64,000 bases of DNA from Synechococcus sp. WH 8109 (GCF_000161795.2 NZ_CP006882.1:992001-1056000), one strand, 5' to 3'. Numbered from the stretch's first letter, positions 42,988 to 51,546 are shown. Program-made: numbers and translations. The notes: generated by a model not told the origin, from the sequence alone.

Positions 42988-43251
42988 TCTATAAACACAG
43001 GCCTAGCCAAGGTTTGAGCGGAACGGGTCATTGCTCTTGCGCACCAATATCGTCACTTGTGGTTGCTTGTATCAGCCTTTTTGCGCACACTAATGCGTAC
43101 AGGGCAGCACCCAGGAGATACCAAAACTTCGGTTTAATGAGAAGTGGGCTAGAGGCCTACGGCGTCTAGCCAGGTCAGCCAAAAGTTAATCTCCTTCAAT
43201 TAATTGCTAGCAGATACGGATATAGATGCCCGAAAAAAGCAAGCAATAAGC
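42988..43251. other. intergenic stretch upstream of pstS
   Basis: No convincing gene. It contains GCGCACAC/GCGTACAGG variants of the island motif near 43075-43100 and a GGCCTACGGCGTCTAGCC inverted-repeat-like element near 43157. It probably includes the end of the mobile DNA and the upstream promoter region of pstS. Confidence 0.5.
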
Positions 43252-43270
43252 CTTAACTCACTCTTAATTT
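43252..43270 (+). promoter_or_regulatory. PHO box upstream of pstS
   Basis: CTTAACTC-ACT-CTTAATTT: two direct CTTAA half sites spaced by 11 bp, the layout of cyanobacterial PhoB (SphR) sites (consensus CTTAACCT-N3-CTTAACCT). It is placed about 80-95 bp before the likely start codon of the phosphate-binding protein gene, supporting induction under phosphate starvation. Confidence 0.75.
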
Positions 43271-43347
43271 GATGTTTATTGCTTCACAAAGACCAAGGGA
43301 TTGGTGAGGTCATAAAACAAGAGTGCAACAACTCAACATCCTTGGTT

Positions 43348-44325
43348 GTGATTCGCTCTGCACGCACTGCTCTCCTGTTGGGAGCCGCCCTCGCTTTTGG
43401 AACTGCACTGCCATCTTCTGCGGCTCCCAGGCTGAACGGAGCTGGCGCCTCGTTCCCGGCCAAGATCTACCAGCGTTGGTTCGCCGATCTGGCTAAGGCT
43501 GGCGGCCCTCAGGTGAACTACCAGGCTGTGGGTTCCGGTTCTGGCCGTAAAGCCTTCATCGATCAAACAGTGAACTTCGGCGCATCGGATGATCCGATGA
43601 AGAAGAAGGATATGGCCAAGGTCGACCGTGGTGTTATTCAGATCCCGATGGTGGGTGGCACCATTGCCTTCGGCTTCAACAAGCCTGGCTGTGAGCTGAA
43701 GCTGACCCAGGAGCAGGCTGTTCAGGTCGCCATGGGCATGATCCAGAACTGGAAAGAGCTCGGCTGCAAGCCCGGCACACTCATCTGGGTGCACCGCTCC
43801 GATGGATCTGGCACCACCAAGGCCTTCACCAACTCCATGCAGGCTTTTTCCAAGACCTGGAGCCTCGGCACCGGTAAATCTGTCAAGTGGCCCGCTGGCG
43901 TTGGAGCCAAAGGCAACTCGGGCGTTGCTGCAGTAATCAAGAACCGGGTCGGCGCAATCGGGTACGTGAACCAGTCGTACATCAAGGGCAACGTCAAAGC
44001 AGCCGCTGTTCAGAACCTTTCTGGTGAATTCCTCAAGCCCTCTGTTGCTTCAGGAGCTACTGCCCTTAATGGCATCACTCTGGATAAGGATCTGGCTGGT
44101 ACAAACCCGAACCCTTCCGCTAAGGGTGCTTACCCCATCGCCACCCTCACCTGGGTCCTGGCATACAAAACTGGTAATGGTGCTAACGCCAAGGTGGTGC
44201 AAGAGGCCTTCAACTACATGCTGAGCGACGCCGCTCAGGGCAAAGCTCCTTCCCTGGGCTTCGTTCCCCTCAAGGGCAACATCCTGGCCAAGTCCAAGGC
44301 TGCTGTAAACAAGATCGGCAAGTGA
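43348..44325 (+). CDS. pstS: phosphate ABC transporter substrate-binding protein (PstS/SphX type)
   Basis: About 325 residues. The GTG at 43348 gives VIRSARTALLLGAALAFGTA with a normal signal peptide cleaved near SSAA; the frame is open back to a TTG at 43279, which would add 23 odd residues. The mature part starts LNGAGASFPAKIYQRWF. Phosphate-loop motifs are QAVGSGSGRKAFIDQ, FGASDDPM and HRSDGSGTTKAFT. It captures phosphate in the periplasm for a Pst transporter, whose membrane parts are not in this window. Regulated by the PHO box upstream; ptrA follows. Confidence 0.9.
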   Translation: MIRSARTALLLGAALAFGTALPSSAAPRLNGAGASFPAKIYQRWFADLAKAGGPQVNYQAVGSGSGRKAFIDQTVNFGASDDPMKKKDMAKVDRGVIQIPMVGGTIAFGFNKPGCELKLTQEQAVQVAMGMIQNWKELGCKPGTLIWVHRSDGSGTTKAFTNSMQAFSKTWSLGTGKSVKWPAGVGAKGNSGVAAVIKNRVGAIGYVNQSYIKGNVKAAAVQNLSGEFLKPSVASGATALNGITLDKDLAGTNPNPSAKGAYPIATLTWVLAYKTGNGANAKVVQEAFNYMLSDAAQGKAPSLGFVPLKGNILAKSKAAVNKIGK

Positions 44326-44359
44326 TATTGGTTTGAACCGGTTTCAAGAACCTCCCATA

Positions 44360-44386
44360 AGAGGACCCCTCGGGGCCCTCTTTTTA
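44360..44386 (+). terminator. Rho-independent terminator of pstS
   Basis: AGAGGACCCC / GGGGCCCTCT stem with one mismatch, followed by TTTTTATT, 35 bp after the pstS stop. It separates pstS from ptrA, which therefore needs its own promoter. Confidence 0.85.
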
Positions 44387-44415
44387 TTGCCTGATTGGTG
44401 CCAATTACGATCGAT

Positions 44416-44434
44416 CTTAGAGATCTCTTAACCA
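44416..44434 (+). promoter_or_regulatory. possible PHO box upstream of ptrA
   Basis: CTTAGAGA-TCT-CTTAACCA, two half sites 11 bp apart, with a third weaker element CTCTCCC at the same phase (44438). This is about 75-90 bp before the ptrA start and fits PhoB control of ptrA as known in marine Synechococcus. One half site is degenerate. Confidence 0.55.
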
Positions 44435-44507
44435 AATCTCTCCCGACTCTTTGTTTGGGATCGATGTTGTGTTTAATACAGTTTTTTTCGAATTCACGGA
44501 ATTCCAA

Positions 44508-45170
44508 ATGCTTGTCACTCCATCAGCTGATCTGAGTTCAACAGCTCTGAGTTTCCAGGCGTTTATTGAAAGCAGCTACGACAATCGCAATGTTGTGCAT
44601 GTCACCTCGGGAAGTTTTGTTCCTCTACTGAAGAACAGCGTTTGGTTTGTCATTCGCGGCATGGTCAAGCTGGGGGCACTTTCGGTGCATGGCGATGAAC
44701 TGGTGCTTGGCCTTGTGGGTCCCAATGAACCCTTCGGTGCCGCATTCACCAATGTGGAGGCCTACGAAGCTGTAGCGATCACAGATTGCGATCTGCTCTG
44801 CTGCAATCTGGCGGAGCTGGAGCATTCTCCTCAGTTGGCGCTTGGCTTCGCCAAGGCCATGGCCGCGCGTTACCGCCAGGCGGAGTCGATGCTTGCCCTG
44901 CTGGGGCTGCGGCGAGTTGAAGAACGGGTCCGGGGGTTTCTGGAGCTGCTCGCCAAGGACTTTGGCGAACCCTGTGAGGCCGGGTTGCGGGTCACCCTTC
45001 GCATGACCCATCAGGAGATCGCCAGTGCCCTCAGCACCACACGGGTGACCGTGACCCGAGTGTTGGGCCAGTTGCGGGATGAAGGCTGGCTTCAGATTGA
45101 TGCCTCTAGGCATCTAGTGCTGACCGACGCCGGCCGCCATTCAACCGTGATGGCCTGTTCTGAGTCCTGA
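44508..45170 (+). CDS. ptrA: CRP-family phosphate-stress regulator PtrA
   Basis: About 220 residues from the ATG at 44508 (MLVTPSADLSSTALSFQ). It has a cyclic-nucleotide-binding-like beta-roll domain in the first half (FVPLLKNSVWFVIRGMVKLG; LVLGLVGPNEPFG) and a C-terminal Crp/FNR helix-turn-helix (MTHQEIASALSTTRVTVTRV). In marine Synechococcus a CRP-like regulator next to pstS/sphX, PtrA, controls phosphatases and other genes in the second phase of phosphate stress. The gene name rests on this context and on the domain. Confidence 0.85.
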   Translation: MLVTPSADLSSTALSFQAFIESSYDNRNVVHVTSGSFVPLLKNSVWFVIRGMVKLGALSVHGDELVLGLVGPNEPFGAAFTNVEAYEAVAITDCDLLCCNLAELEHSPQLALGFAKAMAARYRQAESMLALLGLRRVEERVRGFLELLAKDFGEPCEAGLRVTLRMTHQEIASALSTTRVTVTRVLGQLRDEGWLQIDASRHLVLTDAGRHSTVMACSES

Positions 45171-45277
45171 TCCCCATCGGTTGACAGGATCCTTTGCTTT
45201 GACTTGCTGCAGCAAGTAATTAGAAGTATCGGCAGGAGGAGCAGAAGCTTTCTCATTCGCCAATGGTGGCTGCGGTT

Positions 45278-45394
45278 TCAGTCTTCTGAACTGAGATCAC
45301 GCCGATACCGATCGGGGCTGAAAAACCAAATGATCAGCCGGGTGGTGAACCAGGCGAGCAACACGCCCAGAGCTATCGAGACGAACGCCTCCAC
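45278..45394 (-). CDS. 38-residue single-helix membrane protein
   Basis: GTG start at 45394; the product has one helix (AFVSIALGVLLAWFTTRLII) followed by a basic-acidic tail WFFSPDRYRRDLSSED. This is a typical small membrane protein and the only good coding frame in 45171-45729. An in-frame stop 12 bases upstream limits the start. Not recognised. Confidence 0.5.
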   Translation of the reverse strand: MEAFVSIALGVLLAWFTTRLIIWFFSPDRYRRDLSSED

Positions 45395-45729
45395 AATAAG
45401 TATTCAGAGAACATCAGCCGAAGCTGGATGTCCTTAATATGCCGCGCTGAACAAGGGACTGGAGGACGACCGTTAACGATCAGTCGCGAACTGGCTCGTC
45501 CTTGTCTTTGGTTGCCTCGACTTGAGGCTGACACTTGACCACTGACTTTGAAGTCAGGGAGGCCTAGAGACACTGCAGCTGCGCTTCACGCAGTGCGGCA
45601 TAAATGTCGAGAGAGGGGTCAGTCATCGATTGGCGTTTCCAAAAGCGAAGGCGCAGGGCCTAGTGCTGCTGAGAGGGGACCTACTGAACTGAGGAGCAGG
45701 AAAACCAAGGAGCCAATGGCAGATGCCCG
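45395..45729. other. gene-free stretch
   Basis: No reading frame with protein-like composition was found on either strand. GAGAGGGG-type repeats near 45612 and 45674 are noted but form no clear structure. Confidence 0.4.
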
Positions 45730-46086
45730 GTGAGTAGAACTACTCAGAGTCAGCAACCCCTGACCGCTCAAACTCTTGAGCAGATCCTTGAAAACGCGTC
45801 ACATCAACTGTTAAGCGATCCAAGGTTTTGTAACGAGCTGAACTTTTTGTCTCGGTTGAGCCATACGGGACTCGATTTGTTGCCTATTTCTTGGAAAACA
45901 GGGATACACGCAATGAAAGCGACCAAGCTCACTACTGCTCCACAGGGCTTCGAGTACTACAGGGTTTGCGACGAAGAAGGTGTCTGCCGTGTAGTAAGAG
46001 GCATGTGGGCAGCCAAGCACCTCATAGAAGACATGCCTGAGCTAATCGCCACTAGGACAAAGCTCTACCCAGCGGAGTGGAGTTAA
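45730..46086 (+). CDS. hypothetical protein
   Basis: 118 residues from a GTG, or 57 residues from the ATG at 45913 (MKATKLTTAPQGFEYYRVCD), which has a better ribosome-binding site (CAGGGA). The C-terminal part (EYYRVCDEEGVCRVVRGMWAAKHLIED) looks like a real small domain with two cysteines. The N-terminal part (LTAQTLEQILENASHQLLSD) also looks coding. Not recognised. It is followed by repeat copy B. Confidence 0.5.
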   Translation: MSRTTQSQQPLTAQTLEQILENASHQLLSDPRFCNELNFLSRLSHTGLDLLPISWKTGIHAMKATKLTTAPQGFEYYRVCDEEGVCRVVRGMWAAKHLIEDMPELIATRTKLYPAEWS

Positions 46087-46119
46087 AGCTCTGAATCCAA
46101 AGGCATAAGCAAGCAGCTT

Positions 46120-46236
46120 CCTAGGGCAGTCACATGCAGCCCTACCTAAATAAACGTCTTTTTTTGCGTGCAGATTGTCGAGGATTGCTGAAAAACCAGT
46201 CAGCCATTTGAATTGTCGCTGCTGGAGGAGTAGACG
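46120..46236 (+). repeat. long direct repeat, copy B (partner at 42841-42957)
   Basis: CCTAGGGCAGTCACA, then TTTTTTTGCGTGCAGATTGTCG, GGATTGCTGAAAAACCAGTC and GCTGCTGGAGGAGTAGACGCT, in the same order and spacing as copy A. After 46238 the similarity stops, so copy B lacks the second half of the att-like core. The two copies bracket pstS and ptrA. Confidence 0.75.
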
Positions 46237-46468
46237 CTCACCCAGGCCAAATATGTATTAACACTCAGGAACGGTCGGAGCTAATGGCCTACAACGGGTT
46301 TGCGGCAGGGACTGATACGGCGTCCATGCCGATTGCAGCAGGGTGAATCGTCTACACACTCTGCTCAGCCCGGTCGTTCCCTCCGCTTCTTTCCTGAAGG
46401 GGGGAATGGCCCTTATGGGGAAGCAACGAAATCAGAGCTCTGAAGTGAAAGGTTGCTGAGCTGCTACC
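46237..46468. other. gene-free stretch after repeat B
   Basis: No gene recognised. A GGGGGGAATGGCCC segment near 46398 could form local structure. Confidence 0.4.
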
Positions 46469-46850
46469 TCAACTCCGGAAGTTGAACTCCAGCTTGGTTT
46501 TGGGTTTTTGGTACTTGATCACATTCATCACTTGAAGACCAGTATTTTCAGACTTCCTCTCCTCGGCAAGTGCTTTGAGGATCATTGAGCCCGAAGCCTG
46601 CCAGTCCTGATCGACTTCAATTAATTGCTTGGCTCGTGAGTAGTACTCCGCAGCTTTCGCTAAATAAAGAGATTTTTGGCTTGCTGTATTTGAAGATATT
46701 GCCGTTGTGATGGACTTTGCTTCCGCTTCGACAATTGTACAGCATGCTTTTCAGTGCACAGAATCTTCTTGAGACCTGTAATCCCGTGAACGCGCTTTCG
46801 AACATGGTGATTGAACACACCTCTAGGAATCGTTTGAACAGCTGAGGCGG
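46469..46850 (-). pseudogene. frameshifted gene remnant
   Basis: Two protein-like segments on the minus strand lie in different frames. The upstream part reads AVQTIPRGVFNHHVRKRVHG then ITGLKKILCTEKHAV (from about 46850 to 46745). The downstream part, one frame over, reads VEAEAKSITTAISSNTASQK and AKAAEYYSRAKQLIEVDQDW, then ends YQKPKTKLEFNFRS at 46469. The switch lies near 46730-46745. No start codon precedes the upstream part after its in-frame stop. Family unknown. Confidence 0.55.
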
Positions 46851-46954
46851 ATCCTCATAGCGACCATTTTTTGGTCTGAGTGTTCCCTGATCTCTCAACG
46901 TTTTGAATCTTTAACCTGCCAAATTCACCAGCTGCACTTCTGATAAGGTCAGTC

Positions 46955-47461
46955 ATGGATCACCCGCCCCTTGTTGTACGACAGCTGATTAATGAGCTTC
47001 GGGATGACATGTCCGAAGCGGGCCGTGAACTCAGAAATCGCAGCACTTGGGATCTCCAATGCCCAGTCGTCATCATTGATGCCCGAACTGAACCCAACCG
47101 GGTAGTTCGAACCTCAGTGCGCGGCATCACTGGTGCCATAGCCACCAGCAACGTGATCGATGATCCCTTAATGCGCTCTTTTCTGGTTCGCTTCCGTGAA
47201 GTTGGTGCTGATGAAGCCCTCGATGAATTTCTGCAGGGTCCAGAGGCAGAACGCTTCTCGGAGCTCTGGGACATCTACAACGATGAAGCCCAACAGCAGG
47301 GTCTAGCGGTCTGGTCCCACAGTGACGCCGCCAAATTTGTGCTCAAGTCGAAAACTTGTTTTGACGATGGTCAGTTGGCCTGTGTTGCCATTACGTCGGG
47401 AGACCATCGTGATGCCCATGACGTGCTCACCTTTTCTGTAGACGCCTGCTGGTTGTCTTGA
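46955..47461 (+). CDS. hypothetical protein
   Basis: 168 residues starting MDHPPLVVRQLINELRDDMS. Acidic soluble protein; central part VVIIDARTEPNRVVRTSVRG and later ELWDIYNDEAQQQGLAVWSH look well folded. There is no membrane segment or known motif. Codon use resembles core genes, so it may mark the right edge of the flexible region. Confidence 0.6.
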   Translation: MDHPPLVVRQLINELRDDMSEAGRELRNRSTWDLQCPVVIIDARTEPNRVVRTSVRGITGAIATSNVIDDPLMRSFLVRFREVGADEALDEFLQGPEAERFSELWDIYNDEAQQQGLAVWSHSDAAKFVLKSKTCFDDGQLACVAITSGDHRDAHDVLTFSVDACWLS

Positions 47462-47491
47462 GCTCCGGTTCGGCCTTAAACGCACCAGAAT

Positions 47492-47626
47492 TCAGGAACG
47501 GATCAGTTGAACAACAACAAAAAGCGCTGAAGCTGCCAGTGGCCAAAGCAACCAGGTCAACTGAGGAATGGTGAGGGCGAGCACAAGCCCGATGACAAAG
47601 AAAATCAGAAAACGGCCGAGGGTCAT
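47492..47626 (-). CDS. small membrane protein
   Basis: 44 residues from the ATG at 47626, with two hydrophobic stretches (LGRFLIFFVIGLVLALTIP; LLWPLAASALFVVVQLI). Not recognised. The frame remains open upstream to 47737, but that part has no protein-like character. Confidence 0.55.
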   Translation of the reverse strand: MTLGRFLIFFVIGLVLALTIPQLTWLLWPLAASALFVVVQLIRS

Positions 47627-47666
47627 GAAGGCACCAATACCTATGTATTGAACCGAAAACTCCGCC

Positions 47667-47903
47667 TTAGGCCAGTTTTTCGCGCCTTGAGCTGGGAGCT
47701 GGTTCTGGTGTGAACAGGATGGGGATAGAGGAAGCAACCAGCACGCCGCCCACAGTCAGCAAAACCAGCAGGGGAATGGGCCGGACAAGGGGTTGACGCT
47801 GCAGCGGTGTCGTGCAGCTGGGGCAGAGCGGAATAACCCCCTTGGGTGGATGCAAGACCAAGGCCGGGCCGCAACAGCAGCACGGGCACCGGTAGCGCGG
47901 CAT
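47667..47903 (-). CDS. zinc-ribbon membrane protein
   Basis: About 78 residues from the ATG at 47903: MPRYRCPCCCCGPALVLHPP with a CxxC-type ribbon completed by LCPSCTTPLQ, then one membrane helix (PIPLLVLLTVGGVLVASSIP) and a basic tail. The longer start at 47969 would overlap the mfd start, so the short form is preferred. Divergent from mfd with 64 bp between starts. Confidence 0.6.
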   Translation of the reverse strand: MPRYRCPCCCCGPALVLHPPKGVIPLCPSCTTPLQRQPLVRPIPLLVLLTVGGVLVASSIPILFTPEPAPSSRREKLA

Positions 47904-47967
47904 CGACCGGTGAAACGCAGCTGCCGTCACCTTATTGCGAAGATCATGGATTGCCGAGGCCTGCTCC

Positions 47968-50900
47968 ATGCCGCTCCGTTCCCTGGTGACCAAGTTGCAG
48001 GAAACTGCACTCACCGGTGAGCTTGATGAGCGCTCAAGCCGCCCCGAACGTTTGTTGATGCGCGGGGCTGGTCGCTGCAGCCGAGCTCTGGTGGCCAGCG
48101 CGCTGTCAAAACGGCGGGGCGCACCTCTGCTCATGGTGGTGCCAACGCTTGAGGAAGCAGGACGCTGGACGGCGCTCTTGGAATTAATGGGGTGGAGCCA
48201 GGCCAGCCTTTACCCCACCAGCGAAGGCTCTCCCTATGAACCCTTCGATCCCACAAGTGAAATCACCTGGGGGCAACTTCAGGTTCTGAGTGACCTGCTG
48301 GGGGAACCAAACGCTGCGTCCTGGGCAATAGTGGCCACGGAACGATGTTTGCAGCCACATCTCCCCCCGCCGGATGTTCTGAAAACGAAAACGCGCACCT
48401 TGCGCAAAGGGGATGAGGTTGATCTTGAGGCACTGGGCGAGACGCTGGCCCAACTTGGCTACGAACGGGTCACCACCATTGAGCAGGAGGGGAGCTGGAG
48501 TCGTCGCGGCGACATTGTCGACATCTTCCCAGTGAGCAGTGAGCTGCCTGTTCGACTCGAATTTTTCGGAGAGGAGCTCGACAAGCTGCGGGAATTCGAT
48601 CCCGCCAGCCAACGCTCACTGGACCCCGTCGATGCGCTTCGACTCACACCAACAGGGTTTGGGCCTCTGATAGCCGACCAGCTCAGGGAGACGATGCCCG
48701 ACGGACTTGAGCAACTGCTCGGTGCTGAGGGCACAGAGCAGATTTTGAACGGTGGAACACCGGAAGGCATGCGCCGGCTGATGGGGCTCGCCTGGGGTCA
48801 CCCCGCCTCGCTTCTCGACTACCTGCCGGACACCACAACAGTGGTGATCGATGAGCGACGCCAGGGCTTGGCCCACGGACAACAGTGGCTCAGCCATGTT
48901 GAGGAACATCACCACGACATGGCTGCTGAGGCAGGTCTGGACGAGGCCGATCGTGATCGGCTCTGGCCAGCGGTTCTGCACCGTGAGATTGAAGCCGCCT
49001 ATGCCTTGGCGGAGGTCTTCCATGGCTTTGACATGGCAGAACTACTCGAAGTCGACCAGCACCCCAACAGCTTCGACCTCGCTAGCCGTCCTGTTGCGGC
49101 CTACCCCAACCAATTCGGAAAACTCGGGGAACTGATCAAGGGATTTCAAACCGAGCGCACGGCGGTTTGGTTGGTGTCTGCGCAACCCAGCCGAGCGGTT
49201 GCTCTGCTGGAGGAGCACGACTGCATCAGTCGTTTTGTGCCGAACGCGGGAGACAGCAATGCCATTACTCGTCTAATTGAACAGAACACTCCCGTCGCCT
49301 TGAAGGTGAGGGGCACGGCCGAACTTGAGGGTTTGCAGCTGCCGGCCTGGAGGATTGCCCTGGTCACCGACCGCGAATTCTTTGGTCAGCAGAGCCTCAG
49401 TTCCAGTGGCTATGTACGCCGTCGTCGCAAGGCCGCCAGCCGCACGGTGGATCCCAACAAGATGCGCCCGGGCGATTTTGTGGTGCATCGAAACCATGGC
49501 ATTGGCCGCTTCAAAGCCATGGAAAAACTTGCGATGTCAGGGGACATTCGCGACTACCTCGTGGTGCAGTACGCCGATGGAATCCTTCGGGTTGCCGCCG
49601 ATCAACTCGGAAGCCTTGGGCGTTACAGGGCCACGAGTGAAACACCACCGCAGCTCAACCGCATGGGTGGTACGGCTTGGAACAAGGCCAAGGAACGGGC
49701 AAAGAAAGCAGTTCGCAAGGTTGCCCTTGATCTGGTGAAGCTGTACGCCGAACGACAACAGGCCGCAGGCTTTGCCTTCCCCACCGACGGGCCCTGGCAG
49801 GTGGAAATGGAGGAGTCTTTCCCCTATGACCCGACGCCGGATCAACTGAAGGCAACGGCCGACGTGAAACGAGACATGGAACGGCAGGAGCCGATGGATC
49901 GACTGGTGTGCGGGGACGTTGGCTTCGGCAAAACCGAAGTTGCCATCCGCGCCATCTTCAAAGCCATCACCGCTGGGAAGCAGGTGGCGATGCTGGCACC
50001 AACAACGGTGTTGGCTCAACAGCACTGGCGCACACTCTCGGAACGCTTCGCGCCGTATCCGATCAAGGTGGCTCTTCTTAATCGTTTCCGGACGGCGTCG
50101 GAACGCAAATCCATTCTCGATGGCCTGAAGCAGGGAACCATCGACGCCGTGGTGGGAACCCACCAGTTGCTCAGCAAAGGAGCGTCATTCCAAGAGCTTG
50201 GTCTGTTGGTGGTGGATGAAGAACAGCGCTTCGGTGTGAACCAGAAGGAAAAGATCAAAGTGCTGCGAAAGGACGTGGACGTGCTGACGCTGTCGGCAAC
50301 TCCGATTCCTCGAACGCTCTATATGAGCCTTTCGGGGGTGCGGGAGATGAGCCTGATCACCACACCACCTCCTCTGCGCCGTCCGATCAAGACGCACCTG
50401 GCTTCTCTGGATCCGGAGGCGGTGCGCAGCGCCATCCGCCAGGAACTGGATCGTGGGGGCCAGGTGTTTTATGTGGTTCCCCGGGTGGAAGGAATCGACG
50501 AGGTAGCTGCAGGTCTACGGGCGATGCTTCCAGGCCTGAAGCTTTTGGTGGCTCACGGTCAGATGGCTGAGGGCGAACTGGAGAACGCCATGGTGGCGTT
50601 CAACGCCGGCGAAGCCGACGTGATGCTCTGCACCACGATTGTGGAGAGCGGTCTGGACATTCCTCGCGTCAACACGATCCTGATCGAGGACGCCCACCGT
50701 TTTGGCTTGGCCCAGCTGTACCAATTGCGGGGTCGGGTCGGCCGCAGTGGGATTCAGGCCCATGCCTGGTTGTTCTATCCGGGTAACGCATCGCTGAGCG
50801 ACACCGCTCGTCAGCGGCTGCGCGCCATTCAGGAGTTCGCCCAACTGGGCAGTGGATATCAGCTCGCCATGCGGGATATGGAGATCCGTGGAGTCGGCAA

Positions 50901-51546
50901 TCTCCTCGGCGTGCAGCAGAGCGGCCAGATGGAAACCATCGGCTTTGACCTCTACATGGAAATGCTGCAGGAATCCCTGGCCGAAATTCAGGGTCAAGAC
51001 ATCCCCAGCGTTGAAGACACCCAGGTGGACCTCCCCGTCACGGCCTTCGTGCCTGCAGACTGGATAACTGATCCTGATGAGAAGATTGCGGCCTACCGGG
51101 CTGCCTCCGACTGCCTCTCCGCCGAGGCCCTGGTGGAGCTGGCTGCGAGTTGGGCCGATCGCTATGGAGCGCTGCCCGCTGCCGTGGTGTCGCTTCTGCA
51201 GCTGATGGAACTCAAACTTCTGGCGAAGCAGTGCGGCTTTTCCAGGATCAAACCGGAAAAGCCCAACATCCTGCTTGAAACTCCCATGGAGGAACCGGCG
51301 TTCCGTTTGCTGCGCCAGGGGTTGCCCAAGCATCTGCATGGCCGTTTGATTTATCAGGCTGGCAGCGGCATCCAGCACAAGGTGATGGCCCGCGGTATCG
51401 GTGTACTCCCTATGGAGAAGCAACTGGAACAGCTAATGGAATGGCTGCGTCTGATGGCAGCCCAGATTCCCGATGCAGATGGCAAAACCGAAGCACAGCT
51501 GCAGGAAGAGCTGCGTGCCAAGAACGCGGAGGTAGTTCGGGTCTGA
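47968..51546 (+). CDS. mfd: transcription-repair coupling factor
   Basis: 1192 residues. Mfd removes RNA polymerase stalled at DNA damage and recruits UvrA. The UvrB-like N-terminal domain begins near LMVVPTLEEAGRWTALLELM; the polymerase-interacting domain contains PGDFVVHRNHGIGRF; helicase motifs are VCGDVGFGKTEVAIRAIFKA (Walker A), VVDEEQRFGV (DEEQ, Walker B) and QLRGRVGRSGIQAHAW. The TRCF C-terminal domain is complete. Start ATG 47968 chosen; the frame extends 33 bases further upstream. Confidence 0.97.
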   Translation: MPLRSLVTKLQETALTGELDERSSRPERLLMRGAGRCSRALVASALSKRRGAPLLMVVPTLEEAGRWTALLELMGWSQASLYPTSEGSPYEPFDPTSEITWGQLQVLSDLLGEPNAASWAIVATERCLQPHLPPPDVLKTKTRTLRKGDEVDLEALGETLAQLGYERVTTIEQEGSWSRRGDIVDIFPVSSELPVRLEFFGEELDKLREFDPASQRSLDPVDALRLTPTGFGPLIADQLRETMPDGLEQLLGAEGTEQILNGGTPEGMRRLMGLAWGHPASLLDYLPDTTTVVIDERRQGLAHGQQWLSHVEEHHHDMAAEAGLDEADRDRLWPAVLHREIEAAYALAEVFHGFDMAELLEVDQHPNSFDLASRPVAAYPNQFGKLGELIKGFQTERTAVWLVSAQPSRAVALLEEHDCISRFVPNAGDSNAITRLIEQNTPVALKVRGTAELEGLQLPAWRIALVTDREFFGQQSLSSSGYVRRRRKAASRTVDPNKMRPGDFVVHRNHGIGRFKAMEKLAMSGDIRDYLVVQYADGILRVAADQLGSLGRYRATSETPPQLNRMGGTAWNKAKERAKKAVRKVALDLVKLYAERQQAAGFAFPTDGPWQVEMEESFPYDPTPDQLKATADVKRDMERQEPMDRLVCGDVGFGKTEVAIRAIFKAITAGKQVAMLAPTTVLAQQHWRTLSERFAPYPIKVALLNRFRTASERKSILDGLKQGTIDAVVGTHQLLSKGASFQELGLLVVDEEQRFGVNQKEKIKVLRKDVDVLTLSATPIPRTLYMSLSGVREMSLITTPPPLRRPIKTHLASLDPEAVRSAIRQELDRGGQVFYVVPRVEGIDEVAAGLRAMLPGLKLLVAHGQMAEGELENAMVAFNAGEADVMLCTTIVESGLDIPRVNTILIEDAHRFGLAQLYQLRGRVGRSGIQAHAWLFYPGNASLSDTARQRLRAIQEFAQLGSGYQLAMRDMEIRGVGNLLGVQQSGQMETIGFDLYMEMLQESLAEIQGQDIPSVEDTQVDLPVTAFVPADWITDPDEKIAAYRAASDCLSAEALVELAASWADRYGALPAAVVSLLQLMELKLLAKQCGFSRIKPEKPNILLETPMEEPAFRLLRQGLPKHLHGRLIYQAGSGIQHKVMARGIGVLPMEKQLEQLMEWLRLMAAQIPDADGKTEAQLQEELRAKNAEVVRV

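Noticed and set aside
45204-45437. 77-codon plus-strand frame rich in Arg and Ser
   Set aside because: It is the shadow of the minus-strand small membrane protein at 45278-45394, which has better protein character.
37424-46240. CRISPR array made of the TTTTGCGTGCA and GCTGGAGGAG repeats
   Set aside because: Spacing is irregular, copies differ and no cas genes are present; the pattern fits att-type and interspersed repeats.
37458-46950. Site-specific integrase or transposase within the flexible region
   Set aside because: No reading frame shows the tyrosine (R-H-R-Y), serine recombinase or DDE motifs; the small HTH protein at 38487 is too short.
50515-51423. 302-residue minus-strand open frame inside mfd
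   Set aside because: Antisense to the conserved helicase and TRCF domains of mfd; no independent coding signal.
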